Shown: positions 12,501 through 22,799 of the stretch, piece after piece
How the letters are laid out: each line of letters begins with the position of its first letter
Numbering within the stretch: the stretch's first letter is position 1
Assembly (NCBI RefSeq): GCF_030867145.1
Contig: NC_134431.1
Location: 8,757,089-8,821,088 of the forward strand
Origin: Opisthocomus hoazin
Lineage: Eukaryota > Chordata > Aves > Opisthocomiformes > Opisthocomidae
Length of the DNA: 64,000 nt
Direction: 5' to 3'
Made by a program: the position numbers and the translations under genes
The notes under the pieces: model-generated
What the model was told of the DNA's origin: nothing
Seen by the model: only the letters and a program-made list of their open reading frames with translations
Database searches by the model: none

Positions 12501-13197
12501 GTGTTGCTGAATAAGATGTAAACAACGTGTACAAACAGTAGTCCTAGTGGACTGCTTCATAGCTGCAGGGACAGAAAGTGTGGTTACTGTCCTTCAGCTA
12601 CGCGAGCAGCAGGAAGGATGTGTGTGAAACTGGCTTGGGCAGTTTGTCAGAGGCCAGCTGAAGGTTGCTGGCTCTTCACCCTGGAAAAGATGTGCAGGGA
12701 CAGCCGTACACACCACTTCAACAGAGACACGATTTCCTAGATCTGTTGGGAGCACTTGGACATATCCTCTGCTGCTGCAGCTTATAACTACTTTCCCCAG
12801 GACTGCCATAGGGTTTAAATTAGCAAATACAGAGCAGCAGCTGTCAGGGATCTGTTGCGTAGCTCACTGAGAGATTTCCTTTAAGAACAGCACATCAACA
12901 TATGCAACTGGGAAACTGCTGATTTAGTTGTCTCGTCATACAAGGCTCTTGCATTGGAGTGTCCCAAATCATTGTTCTAACTTCAGATTCATGTGAGAGA
13001 TAGCAAGGAATAGTCAAAGGTACCTTCTATATCTATTAATTGACTTCTTACTTCCTAGCCCTGATGCAGATTTTAAAACAATGACAAGTAAGTGGCCAGC
13101 CGTGTGGGTGAAGATAACCTCCAGCTGGGTCTGTCTCCTCTTCTATCTTTGGACCCTGGTGGCTCCTCTTGTCCTCACTAACAGGGACTTCAGTTAA
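6346..13197 (+). CDS. SERINC3: Serine incorporator 3 (10 coding exons, spliced)
   Basis: Spliced CDS joins 6346-6384, 6503-6664, 7122-7315, 8419-8498, 9211-9348, 10201-10370, 11108-11198, 11587-11761, 12153-12380 and 13059-13197. This gives 1416 nt and 471 residues; human SERINC3 has 473. The family is made of multipass proteins of the endomembrane system and plasma membrane, linked to phospholipid scrambling and, in mammals, to restriction of some retroviruses. Visible hallmarks are a cysteine-rich N-terminus (residues 16-29), the [11 protein letters not shown] segment, [51 protein letters not shown] and the C-terminal LTNRDFS. A threonine/proline-rich loop with an N-glycosylation motif (N314-T-T) sits around residues 304-325. 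The start codon has a strong context (GCCATGG) and matches the family N-terminus. SERINC1 is the nearest alternative, but synteny with TTPAL favours SERINC3. Confidence 0.95.
6503..6664 (+). CDS. SERINC3: SERINC3 coding exon 2
   Basis: Encodes residues 14-67: the cysteine-rich stretch [13 protein letters not shown] and the first hydrophobic segment ([16 protein letters not shown]). The acceptor is CCGCCAG and the donor is GTATGG, both phase 0. Confidence 0.93.
7122..7315 (+). CDS. SERINC3: SERINC3 coding exon 3
   Basis: Encodes residues 68 to 132 (last codon split). It starts IPGFCDEG and includes [20 protein letters not shown], a hydrophobic membrane segment shared with mammals, then the RAAVHNG motif. 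The luminal part (residues 73-88) differs most from the mammalian protein. The donor is GTATGTG. Confidence 0.94.
7715..8370 (-). mobile_element. CR1 LINE fragment in SERINC3 intron 3
   Basis: Begins near 7715 with a degraded copy of the CR1 end seen in reverse (CACAGAGTCA, then GGTCATCTAATCCAACC) and continues into internal CR1 sequence (GCATTTGTCCTTGTTGAA-like at about 8175, CCATGTCTCCAATG at 8212). It is inserted antisense to the gene and is diverged, so it is old and inactive. The right boundary is approximate. Confidence 0.75.
8419..8498 (+). CDS. SERINC3: SERINC3 coding exon 4
   Basis: An 80-nt exon encoding [20 protein letters not shown] and the following few residues, a membrane segment. 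The acceptor is TTAAAG and the donor is GTACAG, phase 1. It is too short to stand out as an open reading frame and was placed by homology and phase. Confidence 0.92.
9211..9348 (+). CDS. SERINC3: SERINC3 coding exon 5
   Basis: Encodes [20 protein letters not shown] followed by the family hallmark [11 protein letters not shown] and RMEEGN, about residues 159-204. The acceptor TTTTCTAG has a clear pyrimidine tract and the donor is GTAGGA. Confidence 0.95.
10201..10370 (+). CDS. SERINC3: SERINC3 coding exon 6
   Basis: Encodes residues 205-261: a membrane segment ([17 protein letters not shown]), the conserved [14 protein letters not shown] and the end of the next segment. The acceptor is TTCCCTCCAG and the donor is GTATTA, phase 0. 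Confidence 0.95.
11108..11198 (+). CDS. SERINC3: SERINC3 coding exon 7
   Basis: Encodes [20 protein letters not shown] and then [10 protein letters not shown] (residues 262-291), a highly conserved SERINC block. The acceptor is TTGAACAG and the donor is GTAAGC. Confidence 0.95.
11587..11761 (+). CDS. SERINC3: SERINC3 coding exon 8
   Basis: Encodes residues 292-350: CNPSLL, a threonine/proline-rich loop with an NTT glycosylation motif, and the hydrophobic [13 protein letters not shown]. The loop diverges from the mammalian sequence while the membrane part is kept. The donor is GTAGGA, phase 2. Confidence 0.94.
12153..12380 (+). CDS. SERINC3: SERINC3 coding exon 9
   Basis: Encodes residues 350-426: IRSSSNSQ, the [11 protein letters not shown] block, an acidic cytosolic loop, [12 protein letters not shown]-type sequence (here [12 protein letters not shown]) and a membrane segment ending in LTNWY. 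The acceptor is CACTGCAG and the donor is GTAAGAG. Confidence 0.95.
13059..13197 (+). CDS. SERINC3: SERINC3 coding exon 10 with stop
   Basis: Encodes [19 protein letters not shown], the last membrane segment and LTNRDFS followed by TAA at 13195-13197. The acceptor is CTTCCTAG. Confidence 0.95.
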
Positions 13198-14390
13198 ATT
13201 GCTGCACCTGTCTGAGCTTAAAGAAGTGGGGAAACTTTTTGCTGAAAGCCAAAATGTTCATGTATTGCTTATTCACACTGTCTGTGTTACTGTTTCTGAT
13301 ATTGATATTAACATGCAGGTGGATAGAAAGTTATGTATTGCGTAATGCTTGATGCAGGATCAAAATTATTATCAGTTATCTTTCTATTTTAACCTTCAGT
13401 CATGGTTATCTTATTACTGCATTTTTAAAATTCACTACAGCTGTGCTGGCAAAGCACAGGAGAAAATACCTGTTCTGTCCAATAGCCACCACCTTTCTAT
13501 TGAATAGAAAAGTAACATTTAGCTAAATATGAAGTAATATATTTTAAATAACACTTATATTCAGCATAATGCACTAGTATGCTAAAGCTTCAGTTCCTGG
13601 AAGTGTAAGCCATGCTGCTTGATTTCTACATTCCACTGCAAAAGTTTATTTAAATTTATACTTACCTTCCTGTGTTTGTGGCAAAAACACCCTTATTCCT
13701 CACCAAAAGAGCAGAACTTTGAGGTTGAAAAACTGTTTTTCTCTAATTCCTTTTAAGAACAAACTTGCCATTTCGAAGAGGCAGCTTCTATGGTAACTTC
13801 TTTTTTAGTATGTTGCCAAATACTGAGTGGTAATAAGCTAGTCAAGTGTATGACTAGCTTAAACAGCTTTATAGTGGAAAAATAGAGCTTCTGATTGATT
13901 TCACTTGTCTAATACACTTATGAAAATAATGTACATGAAATGATTATTATTGGCAGTAAGGCATTTGCACTGTAAACTCATTTGAATAAAGTGGACTAAC
14001 TACTGAAACTGTCCCAGCTCTGCTGAGGAAGTGTTAAGAAGCAGCAGTTATTTGCCAATGCAAAATACCACATACAATGATTAAATGCTAGTTAGCTGCT
14101 GCAGTGTCCAGCTGGATGTGACTGGATGTTTTCTCCATGCAGCAAATAGTAAATCATAATATATTTCTTTTCAAACAAGCAGCATCTTCCATGTGATTCC
14201 CTGAATGTCAAATCCTATTCCTTGAAGTTGCTCAGGTACAGTTGTTCAAGTAAAATTTAACTCTGCAGTAGAAAGCAACACCTTTTTCTAATGTAACACT
14301 GGGGCAATTATACTTACTGCAACTGTATGTTTAGTGTGGAACTAAGTATATGTTACTACTGACTTTTACAATAAAATACCCGAGATGACA
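13198..14390 (+). other. SERINC3: Probable SERINC3 3' UTR
   Basis: This A+T-rich stretch follows the stop codon and carries AATAAA at 13985-13990 and again at 14370-14375. Either could set the transcript end. The distal site would give a 3' UTR of about 1.2 kb. No other gene is seen here. The end point is inferred from the signals, not observed. Confidence 0.6.
14370..14375 (+). terminator. SERINC3: Poly(A) signal AATAAA, distal SERINC3 candidate
   Basis: A canonical hexamer on the plus strand, about 1.17 kb after the stop. It is the last one before the proposed TTPAL transcript end. The proximal alternative is at 13985-13990. Confidence 0.5.
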
Positions 14391-14419
14391 CAATGCATAC
14401 TTATTAAAATACCAAATTA

Positions 14420-17400
14420 GCAGCTGTTACAATGTGTTTAATCACCCAGTCATGCATCATAAAATTACACATTTTGACCACTCCATTTTATAAAATGTAT
14501 ATAAAAATAAATTTTGTCAAAATAAGATGTACACTTAACCACCCAACACCTCTAGGCCCACATACAACAAAAGGCAAAATTATTAGTTTGAATAACACTA
14601 TGATTAACTCATGTCAAAATGAGATTTAACAAAAAAATACTTCACCCAGTTCCTGAAAATAGCTCAAGGTTTGTAACACCCATTTGCAAGAGTATAAATT
14701 CAAGTACTTTTATGTACAATATGCAGCTACCTGATGTCCCACTTAATGCCAAAAGCCATGGCTGCCCAGTGCAGTTCAAGTATCTTTCCTTATTATGCGT
14801 TGGATTTGGCAGGGATGGCTTATGTACTAAGCAAGACGTATAACCTCTGGAAACAAAGTTAAGTGGAAAAAAGAACAGAGCCGTTCTAGCGCTGTGGAAA
14901 AAAAAAAAAAAACACCAACAAAAAAACCCCAACCAAAACCCCTGTATGCATTTTCTATCTCTTAACTTGCAGATAAGGAGACTCTGTACCTAAGACAAGT
15001 GTTTATTTTCCAAATGCTGACAGGAGAAATTTGGGGCAAAACCTGATTTCCTTGCTAGTAAGTTCTAAAGCTCAAAGAGCACTCTGAGCTGAGTAGTCGC
15101 ACACAACAGAGCTGTTCTTTCTATAAGCCAAGCCAAACACTGGTTACGAATCTAAAAAGGGGTAGAGATACAGCTCAGTAACATTGCAACTCTGTCTGAG
15201 CTCTAAAGCCAAGAAAGAGCAAATCAGAAGTAACAGATGCTTGACAAAGATAAGCCTGACTTAGTTCAAGCATCCCAACATCAACAGCCCAGCAGCCAGC
15301 TTTAAGAAAAAGAAGTTCTTGAGGCATAACATGGGCTATTTTCAGCATTGATAACATAGTCTTATCTAGTATCTTTAAATCATATGCTTTATTCTTAGTT
15401 TATGAGCAGAGGAGAAAAGGGGAGGGAGAGGTGGATCATTTGCCCACTATTTAAGGCATGGAAGAGAATATAAACGCCTGAAAAAAGGTTTTGTTTCTGT
15501 AGAGGTTCCTCAGCCTTCTGCTGGACACCACTAGAATTTTCTGAAAGATGCTAAGCTGCATTTTGAATATTCAGCCTCCCTCCCTAGGGACATTAAGGGG
15601 ATCAAAGTAGCAGGTTAATTGTGAAAATACGACCACTTCCAATCCTGCAGCACAATTAAGGAAAGAGTATCAAATACCAGTCATGCCTTCACCTCTTGGA
15701 AAAATGGTCCATCCTACCTTTTTTTCTTTAATTGTACATTGTGGCTGGAATGAAAGAGGCACTAAAATAACATAAATGTCAGTCTCTACATTCTGGCAGC
15801 TAAACAGCATGGGCAACCACTTACCTTTCTAAGTCCTGGTGCTGTGTGCTACTGTCTTGCTAGGTGGCACAAAGAACTGAATTAATCTGTGCAAAACACG
15901 CAGCACATTCTGGGCAGAAATGAGGAGGAAGTGGCTAGCAGTGCTCTTTTGCCTTATTTTAAGTAGTTGAAAATGGTACGGGTTTTTTGCTGCACTAAAG
16001 GTAATGGCTGTCAAAGAGAAGTAAGAATTGACTTACAAAGGTAGGAAAAACCAGATGCTTTCAGTGAGGGAAGCTCATCTTTTCCCACCTTTACTCTAAA
16101 ACAGTTCAAGTGATGAGTTCCCTGCTCCCACAGATTCTGAATTACCGCCCAGAAAAAAAGCTCCATGGTTTCCCCCTTTTCAAAACCCAGTCTCCTTTTA
16201 TAATGCTTGGATGCCAGCTATGGCATTTGCTACCCCCACGTTCCAGGATGAGGTCTGCTGCCAGATCAGGAAGTCATTGCAGTGGAAGTGGAGTCTTTTT
16301 TGGCAATGCAGTCATGCTGTAGGGGCACTGAGAGGAAGACAGACATTCAAAACAAGAGTTTGGCACTTTGAAAAATGAATGTCTGAAATCCTCAAGATGC
16401 TTTAGTTTTATATTTACAGAAACATAACTGGTACCTATAATCACACTTGGCACTAAATAAAGATTTCATCCAGAGAAAGTGCTCTAGAGATAAGTCTCCA
16501 GTTAGAAGGGATGTTCTTTTTCACCTTTAAGTAACAGGGTGTGCTTTCCCGTTCCAAGTTAGGTTTCCCATCTCCACACAGTCACAGTGCAGAAAAACAT
16601 GTGCAAAGAATGTGCTTGAGTTAAATTCTAATTCAAGACCATTAAACCGACTGAACTTCGGGAGTGGGAACAGCTTATTCAGACATAGGTATCTTACCCT
16701 GATTTGACATCGGAGTCTTAGTTCTGTCTCTAGACAAAAACCTAGAAGCACAGGCATACAAGCTATGGGTAAATATTACAGAGATGATTAAAGTCTAACT
16801 TCATACAGGAACATGACAACCAAAGACGAAAGAGGTCAACAAAGTTGAAAACAAAGTTGTAACATTTCACAAAAGAGCCGACAAACACAGTGAACAAAAT
16901 GCTACGATATCAGGAAATTTAAGAATGTGCTTTCAAATAGCCTGTCTGCATTTGGTTTCAAAGACTTAAATGCAAATTTTGCCTGAACTAACAAGCTAAA
17001 GAAGCACCTTGCTGTCTTACATGAAGTATTGCCTTCCATACGTCATATGCCAACTGCCACAAAGCCTCCTTACAAATTCTATGTAAGAGTTACTCAATTC
17101 CTCATCACAACTCGCTGAAGAAAAGAACAGCTGATAACGTGGGAAGGTGGCTGACAGATTTTTCTTATCTGGTCCTGAACCTCATAATCTGAAGCTGTAT
17201 CTGAACAAAAGCCTTAGTACTTGATCTGAAAAACCTCCTGTTTTCTGCAAATGAAGATTGCATCTGTTTATAATAAGCCTTGGTATAGATGTTGTAGTAG
17301 TTAATCCACCAGTTCTTCCTACTGTGAGGACATTTCGGGGATGATCTCCATACTAATATTCATGGATAAGAAAGTTTTGTTCTGAATTAATTTGACACAA

Positions 17401-17943
17401 TATTCACTGAGATATTCCACAAATGCCAACTTGCAATCTGAACCAAGTGATGGAGGACAGGCCATGTTAGACTTTTATGTTTTTAAGCAATCCTCACTGA
17501 CAGAACTACATTTTGCAGGGTTCAAAAGCAATTTTCTTGTCTTGGATTACCAGTGTATTCAGAAGGGGAAGGGAACAGATGGTCACAAAGCTAGTAAATC
17601 ATCATCGTCACTTTTCACCTGGGTGGGGAGGGGATAAGAAACTATCAAGCTTACCATCCTGCAATATATTTTCTTTATCATTAGAAAGAATAGGCCAGTT
17701 TGCATCATTCACACAGAGGTTGATGAGCCTCAAGTATTCTACATAACTTGTGCTCTTTGCCTTTATCCTCCCCGAACGCTGCCCTGCCCCCGTTGTGCCC
17801 TCTTTAGCTTCCTTTGGTTCTACAGAGTAAAGTGCCTCAGCAGCTTGTTCCTAAACTGCAGGTTTAGGAGTACGGCAGAGTTCACAACATCACCTAGCAG
17901 AACAGATCTTAACTGTGCTGGAAAAGTTCCCTTCACTGGTTTG
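14420..17943 (-). other. TTPAL: Probable TTPAL 3' UTR
   Basis: About 3.5 kb of A+T-rich sequence between the TTPAL stop and the SERINC3 transcript end, without any recognised coding exon. A long TTPAL 3' UTR would fill it, using the ATTAAA at 14437-14442. Simple A-runs occur near 14895-14935. Transcript length is not proven by the sequence. Confidence 0.45.
14437..14442 (-). terminator. TTPAL: Poly(A) signal ATTAAA, TTPAL candidate
   Basis: TTTAAT on the plus strand reads ATTAAA on the minus strand. Other minus-strand hexamers (AATAAA at about 15002 and 15387) would give shorter 3' UTRs. The choice is inference. Confidence 0.3.
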
Positions 17944-18219
17944 TTAATAACAGTAATAGAGCTGAGGTTTCATGCCTCGCAGAGAATCATCGCATTGCTT
18001 CTCATCAGCATCCCCACTCACTAGCATGTCATGGGGAGAGGTGTCACATGGGAGAACCAGCTGTGAGAAATCGTGCAGGAAGTCTTCTTCAGATGCTAGC
18101 AGCAGCTCGTTCCACGCAGAGATGTCCAGCTTGCCTGCAGTACCACCATACTCTTCAGGAAGGATCACTGGAGGAATGTTTTGATGAAGGGAATTCAGAT
18201 CACAGCCATGAAGAAAAAA
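17944..18219 (-). CDS. TTPAL: TTPAL coding exon 4 with stop
   Basis: Encodes FFLHGCDLNSLH, the EEYGGTAG motif and a variable C-terminal tail ending QLYYCY, then TAA (plus-strand TTA at 17944-17946). The acceptor is CTTCTTCAG. Confidence 0.95.
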   Translation of the reverse strand, partial: FFLHGCDLNSLHQNIPPVILPEEYGGTAGKLDISAWNELLLASEEDFLHDFSQLVLPCDTSPHDMLVSGDADEKQCDDSLRGMKPQLYYCY

Positions 18220-21200
18220 CTGAAGAAGAAAGCAAAGGTGACTTTCACAGTGCATTATCAAACACTTCACAGCAAATTACTGAAACAGTCAGCCAACACG
18301 CTTACTTGGAACTAAAAAGCAAATTTTAGAAGTGATGTCTTTATGGTCAAGTGGCAGCATACAACATCGGGCAGGTGCAGTTAGACACACTGGTGAGAGA
18401 AGCCTTGAGACAATCCAAGTCTAGTGCAGCTTAAATCCCAGCGAGAAAGAGTTGACATTTGCTAGTCTGTGCAGAGGTTCCAAATTCAACTCGTCCTCAA
18501 GTTCATTCACAGGATTGGAAGTACTTATCCTTGTGGAAAAAAGCATCATCCTTTGCAACTACATCCAGTCCCATGCCGAAAATACTAGTGCCATGCAGGA
18601 CACTTGCATAAGGGAGAAGAGCAAGGCAGGGCCAACACAGATTTCCCATGACACCACTTCATAACCAAACAGTGTTACTTGCCAAGATAATCCAACCCCA
18701 GGGATGGAATTAGTGTCCTGAACACAAAGCATATATACTAAAGATCCATATTAATGTTATGCCAACATGGAGTTCCTCAAAGCTGTTCTCTCATGAAGAG
18801 TTTTCCCAACAGGCACATTTTTAAAAATTAAAGCAGTAAGGACCAGTTAGATCAAGTAAATGGCACCAACATTTTTCTAGCTGTGAGGTTTTTTCAGCGA
18901 TTTTTACTTGCAGTGGCCAAGCAAGGAACTTACTAACATTAATGTAAAATGACACAAATCCTTACCCGGTTTGCTATCTTTTCCTTCAGAAAAGGCTTGA
19001 TGATTGCAAAAATGCCTTTGAATATACGAGGTTCATTTATTATGTTAACAGCTTTTATTCGAATGGGGAATCCATCCTGCAGGGTAAAGGAGATTTTTAT
19101 AATGCAGTTTAAAAAAAACATTTGCCATCTTTCTCTTTTCAAAATCTCCTGAGACTGACTGCCAGCACAACCCACTGGTTCCCAAACTGTCATCTGAGGT
19201 ACCAACATAAACCAATATGGCAACAGAAATGCATGTTGTAATGGGGAACACTCTTAGGACAAGATCTGCAACCATAAAAATAAAGTCAAGAGACAAGAAA
19301 ACCTTGCATCGAGAAATATACTGCTGCCAGTAAATCTTCATTTCTTATGCTGTTCATCTCCCCTGACAAAGACACAGAGGTAATCACTGTCCTTCGAGTA
19401 TTCCCAATCCTGCTAAGGATGCAGTTACAAAGTGATGACCCTAGCTTCCGATGAGTGACCACGCCCGCAGCCAGAGCAGGCTGGTTCTAATGGTATGTCT
19501 AACTACAAGATTTGGTGCCCAAAGTACTCTAGAATGTGGTTTTATATAAGGAAGAACTCTAATATTAATTGGTATTTTTCTGCCATTCCAACTATTCTGT
19601 CGTGCTAAACGCAAAAGACAAAGAGGCTCTGCTGCCAACAGAACACACAGTGTCGCCTATACAAGAGTTTAAAACAACACTCGGGTATGGAATTTCTGCT
19701 GGAGAAATTTATTTGCAGAACCATTTTTCCAAGGCAAAAGCTCATAATCAGCAATTAAGGTCTCGTGCCACAGTGGTTTCTCTCCCTTCTAACCAGCTCT
19801 ATGTATACAAAGCAAGCAGTGAATGCTGGGACTGAAAAGCAGATTAAATCCACTACAGGAGTATTTTTCTTCTTATGAAGGTCAGGGAATTTGCTCATCT
19901 TTACAAGAGATGCAGCTCAGCAAGGCTGATGCAACACATTTATATACCACCCATACCTTGACGTCCTTCACCAAGTTCAGCTTTTGTTTTGTGAACAGCT
20001 TCCACTAATGACAGCAGGACACCTATCACTTTATTTGTGCAAATTAAATACGGGCTCAGACAGTTAAATGACACATTTAGATCATAATTTGAAGGAGCAA
20101 GTTCTTATATAGGCATTCATAAACTGACTAGTCTCATCTCCATAAACTGCCCCGATTCACCCTATCCTTCCTTATAGCCCTACAGATACAACAAAGAACA
20201 TAACCAGCTCAGGCCAGAATAAAACTGGCGAGGGAATGAACCCATTCAAGAGAAGTTTTCCCCATCTCACTCCTCCAGATAGTATGGCAGAACATCAAGT
20301 AAAATCATCAGGCCTTCCTGCCACTTTGGCCAGGTTACTCCTCACTCCTTTCACATTCCTATTTCGTACAACTCCACTGGTGCTTACACCCCTGCTCTAA
20401 CTTGCTCCCCATCATTTTCCTTCCAAACATCTAGTCGGAGATCCTTTTCATTCCTGACTCTTTTGCTGCCTCTTACGCTGAAGAAGCCTCTCTTCCTTCA
20501 GGGAGTGGATGGAAATCCTCCTCAAATCACACCCACTCAGAAGTCCTCTCTGCAAAAATTTTGCAGCAGTACTTGGACTTGCACTTGCCCAGTGGTCAGC
20601 TCCATCTCTGCTGACAGCAATCATTTAAATAATGAACCATTCCTCAGCATTCAGGCAAAATGTGTCTTCCCTCTAACTGTAATCCACTGCTCGCTCTCTT
20701 CCTTACCACTGCCTAGCAGAACTGCTTTTTTGTGTTCCAACTCAAAGTGAGCATTTCTAATGCAAATTTAGTTTTAGTGATGCAAAAGTCAAAAAAAGGG
20801 CAAGTGAGGTAACTTGGCAAGGGTCTGAGAAACTGGCTGGGCAGAGACATGTGTTAACTCTGCTAGTAAATGCCAAGACGCTTCAGTTTCTGGTGACATA
20901 GTCAAGAACTCTAGACACAGCAGCAGTCATTTACAATGCACAAGCTTTTTTCCCACCAGTTCAGGTCTTACCTGAAGAATTCCAATCACTTTTTTGGCTA
21001 CAAAAGGACCAAAATGAGACGCCTTAGATAAGCTGACTCCTTTGTAGTCTGCCAGGATTACAATTCCATTCACCTGGGTCTCTTCGGACTGAATGAGTTT
21101 TTCTAACGTTAAGTATATGGCACGAATGTTCTCAGTAATCGGATAATTACTGGGTGTCCATCTGTCTGAGGTTACAAGACATGGATGGTAAGTCGGAGAG

Positions 21201-22330
21201 TAAATATAAGCTGACAATACACATTCCAAAAACTGATTTTCTATTTTCCTGGACTCTTAAAAGTTAGTCTTTCATAGCCATAGTCCTAGTTCAGAGCAGC
21301 CTTTCTTAAGCAAGAGATAAATGGCAACTCATGTTTACTTCAAGGAGCAAAGGCAATGGTTTTAAGAACCCCGTTCTCCACCCAGCACAGCTTATTAGAA
21401 GCAGTTTCAGCTCAGAAAGAAAGCAGGTAAATGGAAAAGAGGAGAATGAATGAAGACAAATTTACAGCAAGCCTGGCAGCACCAAAACCACACAAAAGGC
21501 TCCAATTCTTTACACAAGAGTCAAAGCCATAGGCTCGTCTCTCCACTTCCTGTCAAAGCAAGTTACAAGCTTCTAACCACAGGCGAGCAGCCCTGTTTCA
21601 ATTTGAGTTACTACGCATTAATTTTTCTTCAATCACCTAATATTTCATCAACCCACCTCACTGCCTTTTCATTTTGACATAACTGCACTTATTGCTGACA
21701 CAGGAAAAGGAACTGGTATAACGCTGGGTAACGACAAACATGTCCCCTCAAAAGTTAGCTTTTCGAATTTCAAAGAGAACCCACGTACTCATCTGCATAA
21801 GTAACCAGCGTTTGCAGAAGAGCAGGAAACAGATTTTGGGCCCCAACACACCTCAAAGACAGAGAACAAAGACATTCATGCATTTCACTACCTGGACGGA
21901 TGCAGACGACATGGCGTCCCTCTGGGTCCAGACGAGGCAGCACAGTGACAAAACCAGACTCTAGGACAGGCTTGATGGCAGACGGCTTCAAGTTATTGAA
22001 GACTTCAGGCCAGCTCCTCCTGCAGGTGTGGTAGTTCACCAGAAGCTGAAGTGCTCGATCGTAATCGAATTTCCTGGCTCTGAGGAATCTCAGCAAAAAA
22101 GCATCGTCCAGGCAGGTCCCCAGGGAGGGATAGTCTTTGCACACCATATCTCGGAGTGCCTGCACATCCCGGAGCCTCCATTCAGGTTTCTCTTGAAGCT
22201 CTTCCCGGGCTTTGGTAATGAGATCAGGAGACAGTGAGCAAACATACTTTGGCCGATCTGGCAAGAACTCGTTGTCCGATGGAGACCCCGCTGATGGACT
22301 TGTCCTGGTGCAGTCGCTGTCTCCTGACAT
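17944..22330 (-). CDS. TTPAL: Alpha-tocopherol transfer protein-like (4 coding exons, spliced)
   Basis: Spliced CDS on the minus strand joins 22330-21892, 21165-20972, 19076-18966 and 18219-17944. This gives 1020 nt and 339 residues; human TTPAL has 342. The protein belongs to the SEC14/CRAL-TRIO family of cytosolic lipid-transfer proteins. Its ligand is not firmly known, and tocopherol binding is assumed from its relative TTPA. The N-terminal helical CRAL-TRIO-N part (about residues 35-100) includes TKAREELQEKPEWRLRDVQA and DDAFLLRFLRARKFDYDRAL. The lipid-binding part (about 120-285) includes NGIVILADYKGVSLSKASHF, INEPRIFKGIFAIIKPFLKE and PEEYGGTAG. The start MSGDSD matches the family. It lies 14 nt inside an exon that begins after an AG at 22345, so a noncoding first exon must lie upstream. 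Confidence 0.95.
18966..19076 (-). CDS. TTPAL: TTPAL coding exon 3
   Basis: A 111-nt, phase 0-0 exon encoding 37 residues, DGFPIRIKAVNIINEPRIF to EKIANR. The acceptor is ACCCTGCAG and the donor is GTAAGG. The length is identical to the human exon product. Confidence 0.95.
20972..21165 (-). CDS. TTPAL: TTPAL coding exon 2
   Basis: A 194-nt exon encoding residues 147-211, DRWTPSNYPITENIRAIY to KKVIGILQ, the core of the CRAL-TRIO lipid pocket. The acceptor is ACCTCAG and the donor is GTAAGAC, phase 0. Confidence 0.95.
21892..22330 (-). CDS. TTPAL: TTPAL coding exon 1
   Basis: Encodes residues 1-146 and the first base of codon 147, from MSGDSD to VVCIRP. The exon starts at 22344 after TTTTTGACAG. 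The donor is GTAGTG at 21891. Confidence 0.94.
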
Positions 22331-22799
22331 AATGTGGCAGGAATCTGTCAAAAACCAAGTGCTACACATGACAAACAATCCCATGGACTAACAAGCATAT
22401 TTATTATTTACATACTTCTTACGCCCTGTATCCCTCCATTTCCCTGCTGACGAGATTGCCCTTGCAAGAACCGGCACTACAGCCAGAAGTACACTTCGGA
22501 GATTTTAATTCTCTTCCTAGGCTTAAAAAGTGCAGGGTTTTCTAATCCCTATATCCTGCGTAGTGGGTAGAAAACAACCTTGGATGAAATTGAACCAAAC
22601 TAAAAAAAAAGAAAAAAAAAAGAAAACAATTAAAATAATTACAGAGCTTCATTGCAAATACAGAATTTAATTTGCCTTAACATTTCTTTCCTATGTTCAA
22701 CTGGAAACTAAAGCAAAGTAAACACATCCCAGTTAGGCAGGATTCTCACGTTTGGTCAAATTACACCCTCTTCTGAGAAACTCTCCCAGCTGAGCCCAG

